Source: Phil1 sp964546125 (GTDB lineage Bacteria; Bacillota; Clostridia; Christensenellales; CAG-138). From it: a stretch of 12,493 nucleotides of DNA. Of the stretch, positions 1 to 6,635 are shown one piece after another. Within the stretch, counting starts at the first letter, position 1; every line of letters starts with the position of its first letter. The notes below the pieces were generated by a model. The model ran no database searches and was not told the origin of the DNA. It saw nothing but the letters and a program-made list of their open reading frames with translations. The stretch lies in the NCBI GenBank assembly GCA_964546125.1, contig CAZJIS010000049.1:1-12493 (forward strand), in the 5' to 3' direction. The position numbers were made by a program, and so were the translations under genes.

Positions 1-62
1 AATTCTCCGAGACAGCCCAAAAAGCCATCGAGGCCGCGGGCGGAACTGTTGAGGTGGTCTGA
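1..62 (+). CDS. rplO: Ribosomal protein L15, C-terminal end (partial)
   Basis: Only the last 19 whole codons and the stop are inside the window; the gene starts upstream. The visible end reads FSETAQKAIEAAGGTVEVV, the usual C-terminus of bacterial L15, a late-assembling 50S subunit protein. The stop TGA at 60-62 shares its last base with the ATG of secY, so the two genes are translationally coupled. rplO directly before secY is the standard spc operon order. Confidence 0.9.
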   Translation, partial: FSETAQKAIEAAGGTVEVV

Positions 63-1351
63 TGCTCAGAACTTTGATCAACGCGTGGAAGGTTAAGGAT
101 ATCCGCACGAAGATCCTCTTCACGCTGATGCTGCTGGTGGTGTACCGCTTCGGCTCGTTTATTGCGGTGCCGGGCGTCAATGCCGCGGCGATCGCCGATT
201 TTGCCGAGCAGTACGATATGCTCAGCTTCCTCAACCTGCTTTCGGGCGGCGCGTTCGGCGACTTCTCGTTGTTTGCGATGGGCATTTCGCCCTACATCAC
301 GGGTTCGATCATCATGCAGCTTCTGACCATTGCCATCCCCGCCCTCGAGAACCTCTCCAAGGAGGAAGACGGCCGCCAGAAGATCGAAAAGATCACCCGC
401 TACACCGGCATCGGCCTTGCGCTCGTGCAGAGCATCGGCATCGTCGCCGGGCTTCAGAACAGCCCCGCCGGCGCGAACGTGCTTTTGAACGACAGCTTTT
501 TGACCTACGCGACCATCGGCCTTGTTTGCACGGCCGGCACGGCGTTCCTCGTGTGGATGGGCGAGATGATCACCGACAAGGGCATCGGCAACGGTGTTTC
601 GATCATCATCTTCGCCTCGATCATTGCGCGCGCGCCGACGCTTGCCGTCGACTACATCTCGGGCACGTTCACCGGCGCATACCGCTGGTGGCTGCTCCCG
701 GCGATGATCATCGTGGTGCTGGTGCTCGTTACGGGCGTCACGTTCATCGAAAAGTCCGAGCGGCGCATCCCCGTGCAGTACGCAAAGCGCGTCGTCGGGC
801 GCAAGCTCTACGGCGGGCAGAGCACGCACATCCCGCTCAAGGCGAACGCGAACGGCGTCATGCCGCTCATCTTCGCCATGACTATCATGCAGTTCCCGGC
901 GATGGTGGGCCAGTTCTGGCCGGATGGGAAGTTTTACGCTTTCTATCAGGAGTACATGAGCGCGGGCTCCGAGAACATCGTCGGCCCCATCGTCTACTAT
1001 GTGATCTACACGCTCTTAATCCTCGGTTTCGCGTACTTTTATACCACGATCTCCTTCAACCCTGTGGAGATCAGCAAGAACCTGCAGCAAAACGGCGGCT
1101 TCATCCCGGGCATCCGCCCCGGAAGACCGACCGGGGAGCATCTCCAGAAGATCAGCAACAGGCTCACGCTCTTTGGCGCGGTCTACCTGACGGTCCTGGC
1201 GATCGTGCCCACGGTGCTTCTTGGCGCGTTTGGCATGCATTCATCCTTTGGCCCCACGAGCATTCTCATCATGGTCAGCGTTGCGCTCGAAACAAGCCAG
1301 CAGCTTGAATCGATGATGCTCATGCGGCATTACAAGGGCTTCCTCGGTTGA
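62..1351 (+). CDS. secY: Protein translocase channel subunit SecY
   Basis: SecY forms the membrane pore through which the Sec system exports unfolded proteins and inserts membrane proteins, together with SecE and SecG. The 429-residue length and about ten hydrophobic segments fit the family. Visible signatures are the plug and second-helix region GGAFGDFSLFAMGISPYITG (about 62-81), GEMITDKGIGNGVSIIIF (167-184), the ribosome-binding cytoplasmic loop ERRIPVQYAKR (233-243), IPLKANANGVMPLIFA (257-272), the loop NPVEISKNLQQNGGFIPG (333-350), and the C-terminal RHYKGFLG tail. The start overlaps the rplO stop by one base, and GAGGTGG at 51-57 serves as ribosome binding site. It is followed 13 nt later by adk, the usual Gram-positive order. 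Nothing is odd about it. Confidence 0.98.
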   Translation: MLRTLINAWKVKDIRTKILFTLMLLVVYRFGSFIAVPGVNAAAIADFAEQYDMLSFLNLLSGGAFGDFSLFAMGISPYITGSIIMQLLTIAIPALENLSKEEDGRQKIEKITRYTGIGLALVQSIGIVAGLQNSPAGANVLLNDSFLTYATIGLVCTAGTAFLVWMGEMITDKGIGNGVSIIIFASIIARAPTLAVDYISGTFTGAYRWWLLPAMIIVVLVLVTGVTFIEKSERRIPVQYAKRVVGRKLYGGQSTHIPLKANANGVMPLIFAMTIMQFPAMVGQFWPDGKFYAFYQEYMSAGSENIVGPIVYYVIYTLLILGFAYFYTTISFNPVEISKNLQQNGGFIPGIRPGRPTGEHLQKISNRLTLFGAVYLTVLAIVPTVLLGAFGMHSSFGPTSILIMVSVALETSQQLESMMLMRHYKGFLG

Positions 1352-1364
1352 TTAGAGGCGCGCG

Positions 1365-1985
1365 ATGAAACTGATCTTCCTTGGCCCGCCGGGTGCCGGC
1401 AAAGGCACGCAGGCGGCGCTGACAAGTCAGAGATACGGCATCTCACACATCTCCACGGGCGACATGCTCCGTCAGGCGATGCGCGGGCAAACGCCGCTCG
1501 GACTTGAGGCCAAGGCTTACGTCGAACGGGGCGAGCTCGTTCCGGACGATGTGATCCTCGGCATGGTCGCACAGCGTATTGAAGAACCGGACTGCGCGGC
1601 GGGGTTTCTCTTTGATGGGTTTCCCCGCACGCTCGCCCAGGCGGAGGCGCTCGAGGCGATCTCGCACATTGACATGGTCATCAACCTTTCAGTGCCCACC
1701 GCGGTGATCGTTGGGCGCATCAGCGCCCGGCGCATGTGCGCCGGCTGCGGGGCGAGCCAAAGCTATACCGATGGTGAAACATGCGGCAAATGCGGCGCGG
1801 CGCTCTATATTCGCGATGACGACAGGCCGGAAACGGTCCTGCGGCGCATCGAGGTCTATGAGCGCCAGACCAAGCCCCTCGTTGAGTATTACCAAAGGGC
1901 GGGAATTCTCCGCACCGTGGATGCCACCGGCACGCCGGAGGAGGTTCAGGCGCGCATTGACGCGCCGCTGGGTGAACTGCGATGA
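1365..1985 (+). CDS. adk: Adenylate kinase, zinc-type LID with shortened loop
   Basis: Catalyses ATP + AMP = 2 ADP in the cytosol and so balances the adenylate pool. The P-loop GPPGAGKGTQ is at residues 7-16, the AMP-binding STGDMLR at 30-36, and the DGFPRT motif at 84-89. The LID domain carries four cysteines, C125, C128, C140 and C143, in two CxxC pairs, the structural zinc site typical of Gram-positive enzymes. The spacing between the pairs is 11 residues, whereas the classic zinc LID (for example that of Bacillus subtilis) has about 16 with a conserved YH and PP; here that stretch reads GASQSYTDGET. Downstream arginines (RRIEVYERQT, 160-169) are kept, so the enzyme should be active. The length of 206 is slightly below the usual 212-218. 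The start has only a weak ribosome site (GAGGCG), and the stop overlaps the map start by 4 nt (ATGA). Confidence 0.97.
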   Translation: MKLIFLGPPGAGKGTQAALTSQRYGISHISTGDMLRQAMRGQTPLGLEAKAYVERGELVPDDVILGMVAQRIEEPDCAAGFLFDGFPRTLAQAEALEAISHIDMVINLSVPTAVIVGRISARRMCAGCGASQSYTDGETCGKCGAALYIRDDDRPETVLRRIEVYERQTKPLVEYYQRAGILRTVDATGTPEEVQARIDAPLGELR

Positions 1986-2737
1986 GCGGCTACACCATCA
2001 AAACCGCCGCCGAGCTCATGAAAATGCGCGCGGCGGGCGCGATTGTGCGCGATGCGCTTTTGCTGCTCGAAGAGAGTGTGAAGCCCGGCGTAAGCACGCA
2101 GGAGCTCGACCGCATTGCCGCGGCGTTTATTAAAGGCCGCGGCGCGCGCGCGTCGTTCCTGGGGTATAACGGATACCCCAAGAGCATTTGCGCCAGCGTG
2201 AACGCGCAGGTCGTGCACGGCATACCCGGTAAGTACGTGCTGCGCGAGGGAGATATCCTGAGCGTGGACGTGGGCGCGGAGCTCGAAGGTTACCATGGGG
2301 ACGCCGCAAGGACGTTCTTCGTGGGCGAGGTGGGCGAAGAGGCAAAAAAACTCGTCGAAGTCACGCGCGCGTGCTTTTTCCGCGGCGTGGCCGCGGCGCG
2401 GGCGGGAAGCCATCTTTTTGAGGTTTCCCGCGCGATCGAAGAGCACGCCCATGCGCACGGCTACGGCGTGGTGCGGGATCTTGTGGGGCACGGCATCGGC
2501 CGCGCAATGCACGAACCGCCTGAAGTGCCGAATTTTACCGACGCGCGCCTCGGGCGGGGCATGAAGCTGCGGCCGGGCATGACGCTCGCCGTGGAGCCGA
2601 TGATAAACACCGGGGGCTGGCAGGTGCTGCAGGAAGCCAACGGCTGGACCATCGTCACGGCCGACGGGAGCCTGAGCGCGCACTATGAGAACACCATCGC
2701 CATCACCGAAGGCGAGGCGGAAATTTTTACGCTGTGA
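1982..2737 (+). CDS. map: Methionine aminopeptidase, type I
   Basis: Removes the initiator methionine from nascent proteins when the second residue is small; acts in the cytosol near the ribosome exit. The 251 residues match the short type Ia family with no N-terminal extension. All five metal ligands are visible: D96 (SVDVG), D107 (HGDAAR), H170 (VGHGIG), E205 (AVEPMI) and E236 (YENTIA). The substrate-contacting histidines H79 (VVHGIP) and H177 (MHEPPEVPNF) are also present. The ATG sits inside the adk stop (ATGA overlap), so translation is coupled. Placement between adk and infA is the common arrangement in Bacillota. Confidence 0.97.
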   Translation: MSGYTIKTAAELMKMRAAGAIVRDALLLLEESVKPGVSTQELDRIAAAFIKGRGARASFLGYNGYPKSICASVNAQVVHGIPGKYVLREGDILSVDVGAELEGYHGDAARTFFVGEVGEEAKKLVEVTRACFFRGVAAARAGSHLFEVSRAIEEHAHAHGYGVVRDLVGHGIGRAMHEPPEVPNFTDARLGRGMKLRPGMTLAVEPMINTGGWQVLQEANGWTIVTADGSLSAHYENTIAITEGEAEIFTL

Positions 2738-2745
2738 GGTGGGGC

Positions 2746-3042
2746 ATGGAAGAGTATCTTGGAAGGATCGCGCGCTCCAAAGCAGGGCGCGATAAGGGCG
2801 GCCGGTTCTCGGTAATCGGCAGGGCGGATGACGCCCATGTGCTTATCGCCGACGGGGACGTCCATAAGATCGCAAAGCCCAAGCGCAAGAAGCTCATGCA
2901 CCTCGCATTCGAGCGGGCCCAAATCGCCGACATCGGCGAGATTCTCGCCCGGCCCGGCGGAACGGGGGATGCGGCGCTTCGAAAGGCGCTCAACGATGAC
3001 CATGAAAATCAAGGAGGGATAGCTTGTCCAAATCAGATGTGA
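2746..3042 (+). CDS. KOW-domain RNA-binding protein (L14e/L6e/L27e-like)
   Basis: A small basic protein of 98 residues. Its N-terminus, MEEYLGRIARSKAGRDKGGR, is a KOW-type beta-barrel motif of the kind found in ribosomal and ribosome-associated proteins; the rest is rich in Lys and Arg. Clostridia commonly carry such a gene between map and infA, and its exact role is not established; RNA or ribosome binding is the family inference. I chose the ATG at 2746 because GAGGTG at 2736-2741 lies 4 nt before it; a GTG at 2734 overlapping the map stop is an alternative start (102 residues) but has no ribosome site. The last 19 nt overlap the start of infA in another frame, and the infA ribosome site lies inside this gene. 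Confidence 0.85.
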   Translation: MEEYLGRIARSKAGRDKGGRFSVIGRADDAHVLIADGDVHKIAKPKRKKLMHLAFERAQIADIGEILARPGGTGDAALRKALNDDHENQGGIACPNQM

Positions 3043-3245
3043 TCGAGATCGAGGGCATTGTTACGGATTCGTTTCCGAACGCGATGTTCGAGGTGAAGCT
3101 TCAGAACGGGCATAAAATATTGGCGCATATTTCCGGCAAGCTGCGCATGAACTACATTCGGATTTTGCCGGGGGATAAGGTCACGGTGGAGATGTCCCCG
3201 TATGACCTGACGCGCGGCCGCATCACGTGGCGCGCAAAGAATTGA
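3024..3245 (+). CDS. infA: Translation initiation factor IF-1 (TTG start)
   Basis: IF-1 binds the A site of the 30S subunit during initiation and helps IF-2 and IF-3 select the start codon. The 73-residue product has the S1/OB fold sequence of the family: IEIEGIVTDSFPNAMFEVKL, GHKILAHISGKLRMNYIRIL and GDKVTVEMSPYDLTRGRITW. The start is TTG, supported by AAGGAGGG at 3011-3018 with a 5-nt spacing and by the family's N-terminus (MSKSDVIEIEG). The start overlaps the end of the KOW gene by 19 nt. It is followed 12 nt later by rpmJ. Confidence 0.97.
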   Translation: MSKSDVIEIEGIVTDSFPNAMFEVKLQNGHKILAHISGKLRMNYIRILPGDKVTVEMSPYDLTRGRITWRAKN

Positions 3246-3257
3246 GGGAGGCTTAAA

Positions 3258-3371
3258 ATGAAAGTTAGACCCAGTGTGAAGCGCATTTGCGACAAATGCA
3301 AGATCATTCGGCGCAAGGGCCGCGTGATGGTGATCTGCGAGGACCCCAAGCACAAGCAGAGGCAGGGCTAA
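3258..3371 (+). CDS. rpmJ: Ribosomal protein L36 (bL36), zinc form
   Basis: A 37-residue protein of the 50S subunit that binds 23S rRNA near the peptidyl transferase region. The product reads MKVRPSVKRICDKCKIIRRK and ends in HKQRQG. Ligands C11, C14, C27 and H32 make the zinc ribbon of the zinc-containing (C+) type of L36. GGGAGG at 3246-3251 precedes the ATG by 6 nt. It lies directly after infA, as is usual. The next gene, rpsM, is unusually far away (247 nt). Confidence 0.97.
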   Translation: MKVRPSVKRICDKCKIIRRKGRVMVICEDPKHKQRQG

Positions 3372-3618
3372 AAAGCCAGGGGACCGTCATGCCGCTGAAA
3401 ATGACGGATTGGGCAAAAGGCCCAAGGCACGTTTCGAGCCTGACTTTCCCGGGCTCCGTCAGGCGGCGAAGGCCGCCAGACATATTAGAAATCCGCTCCC
3501 GAACGGCTGCGGAGTGGGCTTCTAATAGAGGAAACCGCCCGCCGGCGCGGCTGCCGCGGCAAGGACCGCGGTCTCCGGCGGGGACAACGAGCGACTATAT
3601 TTTGTAAGGAGAAGAATT
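3372..3618 (+). ncRNA. Hairpin-packed rpmJ-rpsM intergenic region; candidate leader RNA
   Basis: These 247 nt carry no convincing gene but a run of inverted repeats: CCGTCAT/ATGACGG (3384-3390 with 3401-3407); TTGGGC/GCCCAA (3409-3414 with 3420-3425); GCCTGAC/GTCAGGC (3438-3444 with 3458-3464); GGCGGC-GAAG-GCCGCC (3462-3477, sharing three bases with the previous stem); a long hairpin 3484-3526 made of ATTAGAA/TTCTAAT, one mismatch, one GU pair and CCGCTCC/GGAGTGG; and CCCGCCGG/CCGGCGGG (3538-3545 with 3575-3582) enclosing CGCGG/CCGCG. None ends in a T-run, so these are not ordinary terminators. In E. coli S4 represses the alpha operon by binding an mRNA structure at rpsM; the position here is the same, but no match to that pseudoknot is claimed. 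It could also be a processed small RNA or a palindromic insertion. Confidence 0.55.
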
Positions 3619-3987
3619 ATGGCACGTATTTCCGGCGTGGACCTGCCCAGAGACAAGCGAGTCGAGATCGGCTTGACTTATATCTTCGGCATCGGCCGCA
3701 AAACCGCCTCGGACATCCTCACGGCGACGGGCGTCGACCCCGACATCCGCGTGCGGGACCTGAGCGAGGCCGACGTCACCAAACTCAGGGATTACATCGA
3801 CCACAACGTCAAGGTGGAGGGCGACCTGCGGCGCGAAACTTCGATGAACATCAAGCGCCTCATCGAGATCGGCTGCTACCGCGGCGTAAGGCATCGCAAG
3901 GGCCTGCCGGTGCGCGGACAGAGCACCAAGCAGAACGCCCGCACCCGCAAGGGACCCAAGCGCCAGGTCGGCGGCAGAAAGAAGTAA
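3619..3987 (+). CDS. rpsM: Ribosomal protein S13 (uS13)
   Basis: S13 sits in the head of the 30S subunit and contacts 50S protein L5 and the P-site tRNA. The 122-residue product begins MARISGVDLPRDKRVEIGLT, has the helix-turn region YIFGIGRKTASDIL (21-34), the RLIEIGCYRGVRHRKGLPVRGQ core, and a Lys/Arg-rich tail (RTRKGPKRQVGGRKK) that reaches the tRNAs. AAGGAG at 3606-3611 is the ribosome site, 7 nt before the ATG. It is the first gene of the alpha operon part and the first after the 247-nt structured gap. rpsK follows 15 nt later. Confidence 0.98.
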   Translation: MARISGVDLPRDKRVEIGLTYIFGIGRKTASDILTATGVDPDIRVRDLSEADVTKLRDYIDHNVKVEGDLRRETSMNIKRLIEIGCYRGVRHRKGLPVRGQSTKQNARTRKGPKRQVGGRKK

Positions 3988-4002
3988 GGAGGATCAGCGA
4001 AC

Positions 4003-4410
4003 ATGGCAGCAGTAAAAGGCAAAGTCAAGAAGGCCGGTACCCGCAAGCGTCGTGAGAAGAAAAACATCGAGCGCGGCGCGGCGCACATCCGTTCCTCTTT
4101 CAACAACACGATGGTCACCATCACCGACCTGCAGGGCAACGCGCTCGCGTGGGCTTCCGCCGGCGGACTCGGCTTCCGCGGCAGCAAGAAGAGCACGCCG
4201 TTCGCGGCGCAGATGGCCTCCGAAACCGCCGCGCGCGCGGCGATGGAACATGGCCTGCGCACGGTCGAAGTTTACGTCAAGGGCCCCGGCTCGGGCCGCG
4301 AATCCGCCATCCGCGCGCTCGCGACGACCGGCCTCGAGGTCAACATGATAAAGGACGTGACGCCCATCCCCCACAACGGATGCCGCCCGCCCAAGCGCAG
4401 AAGAGTTTAA
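4003..4410 (+). CDS. rpsK: Ribosomal protein S11 (uS11)
   Basis: S11 forms part of the 30S platform and helps shape the E site with S7. The 135-residue protein has a basic N-terminal extension (KGKVKKAGTRKRREKKNIE) followed by the family core: AHIRSSFNNTMVTITDLQGN, the SAGGLGFRGSKKSTPFAAQ segment, VEVYVKGPGSGRESAIRAL, and the C-terminal DVTPIPHNGCRPPKRRRV. AGGAGGATC directly after the rpsM stop is its ribosome site. Spacing to both neighbours is 15 nt, consistent with one transcript. Confidence 0.98.
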   Translation: MAAVKGKVKKAGTRKRREKKNIERGAAHIRSSFNNTMVTITDLQGNALAWASAGGLGFRGSKKSTPFAAQMASETAARAAMEHGLRTVEVYVKGPGSGRESAIRALATTGLEVNMIKDVTPIPHNGCRPPKRRRV

Positions 4411-4425
4411 GGAGGCCGAAGAACC

Positions 4426-5055
4426 ATGTCAAGATATACGGATTCCGTTTGCAAGCAGTGCCGCAGGGAAGGCGTGAAGCTCTTCCTCAAGGGAGACCGC
4501 TGCTACAGCGCTAAGTGCGCCATTATCAAGCGCAACACCCCGCCGGGCCAGCACGGCCAGGCGAGGCAGCGCAAGCCCAAGGAATACGGCACGCAGCTGC
4601 GCGAGAAGCAGAAGTGCCGCCGCGCCTATGGCGTGAGCGAGAAGCAGTTCCACAAGTACTATGAGATGGCGAGCAACATGCGCGGCGTCACCGGCGAGAT
4701 CATGCTCGCGCTGCTCGAGCGCAGGCTCGACAACGTCGTGTACCGCCTGGGTTTTGCGCCCAGCCGCCCCATGGCGCGCCAGATGGTCAACCACGGCCAC
4801 ATCCGCGTCGACGGCGCCAAGGTCGACATCGCCTCGTTCCTCGTCAAGGCGGGCCAGGCGATCACCGTGCGCGAAACCAGCCGCGACATTCCCTATCTCA
4901 AGGAGCTGCGCGAGCAGGGCGCGAGCAAGCCCATTCCCAAATGGCTTGAGCTCGATGCCGAGAACCTTGCCGGCAAAGTTGCCGCAGAACCCCAGCGCGA
5001 CGATATCGACCTCACCATCGAGGAGCACCTCATCGTCGAGTTCTACTCCAGGTAA
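4426..5055 (+). CDS. rpsD: Ribosomal protein S4 (uS4), zinc form
   Basis: S4 is a primary 16S rRNA binder that nucleates 30S assembly; in several bacteria it also represses its own operon by binding mRNA. The 209-residue product carries an N-terminal zinc site C9, C12, C26, C31 (SVCKQC ... RCYSAKC), the S4 N-terminal domain with GQHGQARQRKPKEYGTQLREKQ, and the S4 RNA-binding fold at about 100-160 (RLDNVVYRLGFAPSRPMARQ, VNHGHIRVDGAKVDI). Here rpsD is inside the alpha operon, as in most bacteria but unlike Bacillus subtilis, where it stands alone. That makes S4 a reasonable candidate ligand for the structured region before rpsM (inference). AAGGAGG precedes the start. Confidence 0.98.
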   Translation: MSRYTDSVCKQCRREGVKLFLKGDRCYSAKCAIIKRNTPPGQHGQARQRKPKEYGTQLREKQKCRRAYGVSEKQFHKYYEMASNMRGVTGEIMLALLERRLDNVVYRLGFAPSRPMARQMVNHGHIRVDGAKVDIASFLVKAGQAITVRETSRDIPYLKELREQGASKPIPKWLELDAENLAGKVAAEPQRDDIDLTIEEHLIVEFYSR

Positions 5056-5118
5056 ATGGTAATGACCCTACCCGCGGCCCTTATCGACTGACCAAGTATC
5101 ATGAGAGGGGAGAAAGCT

Positions 5119-6060
5119 ATGATAGAAATCGAAAGACCCAGAATCGAGTGCGAGGACATTACCGAGAACTATGGCCGTTTCGTGGTGGAGCCGCTTGAGC
5201 GCGGCTTCGGCACGACCCTTGGCAACTCGCTTCGCCGCGTGCTGCTCTCAAGCCTGCCCGGCGTGGCGGCCTCGTCCGTCAAGATCGACGGCGTGCTGCA
5301 TGAGTTTACCACCATAGAGGGCGTGAGGGAGGATGTGACCGAAATCGTGCTCAACCTCAAGGAGCTCATCGTGAAGCTCCACGGCGAGGGAAGCAAAAAG
5401 GTCATCATCGACGCTTCGGGTGCCTGCGAGGTGAAAGCCGGCGACATCGTCGCCGATGCGGATGTGGAGATCATCAATCCCGAGCTGCACATCGCCACCC
5501 TCGGCCCCAATGCCAAGCTCTACATGGAAATCATTTTGGAGCATGGCCGCGGCTATGTCAGCGCCGAAAAGAACAAGAAGTCCGATATGCCCATCGGGCA
5601 GATCGCCGTGGACTCTATTTTCACCCCGATCCGCAAGGTCAATTTCCACGTGGAAGATACCCGAGTCGGCCAGATCACCGACTATGACAAGCTCTCCCTC
5701 GAGGTGTGGACGGACGGCAGCATCAAGCCGGACGAGGCTGTGAGCCTCGCGGCGAAGATCCTCACCGAGCATCTGCTGCTCTACATCAACCTCACCGAGC
5801 ATGTTCAGGGCGTGGAAATCATGGTTGAGAAGGAGGAGGACAAGAAGGAAAAGATCCTTGAGATGACCATCGAGGAGCTCGACCTCTCCGTCCGCTCTTA
5901 CAACTGCCTCAAGCGCGCGGGCATCAACACCGTTGAGGAGCTCGTCCAGCGCAACGAGGAAGAAATGATAAAGGTGCGTAACCTCGGCCGCAAATCGCTC
6001 GAGGAGGTCCAGCAGAAGCTCAGCGGCCTGGGCCTGTCGCTCCGGCAGAACGAAGATTAA
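5119..6060 (+). CDS. rpoA: DNA-directed RNA polymerase subunit alpha
   Basis: The alpha dimer scaffolds RNA polymerase assembly, and its C-terminal domain contacts UP elements and activators. The 313-residue product has the N-terminal dimerisation domain (NYGRFVVEPLERGFGTTLGN, LRRVLLSSLPG, about 1-230), an acidic linker (VEKEEDKKEK) and the C-terminal helix-hairpin domain (LDLSVRSYNCLKRAGINTVE from residue 254, then NLGRKSLEEVQQKL). I chose ATG 5119 because the family begins MIEIERPRI and AGGGGAG lies 7 nt before it; an in-frame ATG at 5101 would overlap the ribosome site. The 63-nt gap after rpsD is wider than its neighbours, but I see no clear promoter in it. Confidence 0.98.
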   Translation: MIEIERPRIECEDITENYGRFVVEPLERGFGTTLGNSLRRVLLSSLPGVAASSVKIDGVLHEFTTIEGVREDVTEIVLNLKELIVKLHGEGSKKVIIDASGACEVKAGDIVADADVEIINPELHIATLGPNAKLYMEIILEHGRGYVSAEKNKKSDMPIGQIAVDSIFTPIRKVNFHVEDTRVGQITDYDKLSLEVWTDGSIKPDEAVSLAAKILTEHLLLYINLTEHVQGVEIMVEKEEDKKEKILEMTIEELDLSVRSYNCLKRAGINTVEELVQRNEEEMIKVRNLGRKSLEEVQQKLSGLGLSLRQNED

Positions 6061-6078
6061 GTTTAGGAGGATTCAGAT

Positions 6079-6570
6079 ATGCCCAACCGTAAGCTTGGCA
6101 GGGCGAGCGACCAGCGCGACGCCATGCTCAGGAATTTGACGACGGCGCTGCTGTGGAACGGCAAGATCGTTACCACCGAAGCGCGCGCCAAGGAAGTGCG
6201 CCCCATCGCGGAGAAGCTCATCACTTTGGCCGTCAGCGAATATAAAAACACCGTCACCGTCGAGCGCGAGACCCGCAACGAGAAGCAGCAGATCGTCAAG
6301 GTCGAAAAGGCCAACGACCTGCCCGGCAAGCTCCACGCGCGCAGGCAGATCATGGCGTACCTTTACAACATTCCCCTGCCCCGCAAGGAGAAGGAGAGCA
6401 AAAAGGAATATGCCGAGCGCTCGAAGCTCACGCCCCACCCGGTCGTGGAGAAGCTCTTTAGCGAAATTGCGCCCAAGTATGACGGGCGCAAGGGCGGCTA
6501 CACCCGCATCTACAAGCTCGGACCCCGCCGGGGCGATGCCTCGGAGATGGCCGTTATCGAACTGGTCTGA
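6079..6570 (+). CDS. rplQ: Ribosomal protein L17 (bL17), with two insertions
   Basis: L17 lies near the peptide exit tunnel of the 50S subunit. The conserved parts are clear: MPNRKLGRASDQRDAMLRNL at the start, TTEARAKEVRPIAEKLITLA, LHARRQIMAYL, and the end GGYTRIYKLGPRRGDASEMA. The protein has 163 residues, whereas the Bacillus form has about 120. The excess sits in two charged stretches: roughly residues 52-80 (a TVTVERETRN...VEKAND segment before LHARRQ) and roughly 98-119 (LPRKEKESKKEYAERSKL). From memory, other Clostridia also have a lengthened L17, so this is probably a lineage feature rather than an error. TTAGGAGGATT precedes the ATG. It is the last gene of the operon before a strong hairpin. 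Confidence 0.97.
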   Translation: MPNRKLGRASDQRDAMLRNLTTALLWNGKIVTTEARAKEVRPIAEKLITLAVSEYKNTVTVERETRNEKQQIVKVEKANDLPGKLHARRQIMAYLYNIPLPRKEKESKKEYAERSKLTPHPVVEKLFSEIAPKYDGRKGGYTRIYKLGPRRGDASEMAVIELV

Positions 6571-6583
6571 TTGAACCACAGCG

Positions 6584-6610
6584 CGGCGCGCCCCAAAGGC
6601 GCGCCGTTTT
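6584..6610 (+). terminator. Rho-independent terminator after rplQ
   Basis: A perfect 9-bp GC stem, CGGCGCGCC (6584-6592) with GGCGCGCCG (6598-6606), has a 5-nt loop and is followed by only four T residues and a C. It closes the spc-alpha transcript. The short T-run suggests some read-through into the gene at 6636, which has no evident promoter of its own. Confidence 0.85.
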
Positions 6611-6635
6611 CATAACATCGCATTGAGGTAGTCGC

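Noticed and set aside
1946..2683. A 245-codon minus-strand frame opposite map, and similar long frames opposite secY, rpoA and the transporter
   Set aside because: These are shadows of GC-rich coding sequence; the plus-strand genes have complete family motifs.
3561..3580. GGACCGCGG resembling the T-box sequence core
   Set aside because: The full T-box core (GGTGGNACCGCG) is absent, no specifier stem or terminator is visible, and rpsM is not a typical T-box target.
3596..3601. TATATT as a -10 box for rpsM
   Set aside because: No -35 match lies 16-18 nt upstream and the implied transcript start would fall in the ribosome site.
3287..3607. A 106-codon open frame across rpmJ and the intergenic region
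   Set aside because: It starts inside rpmJ in another frame, has no ribosome site, no recognisable motif, and its composition follows the GC-rich hairpins.
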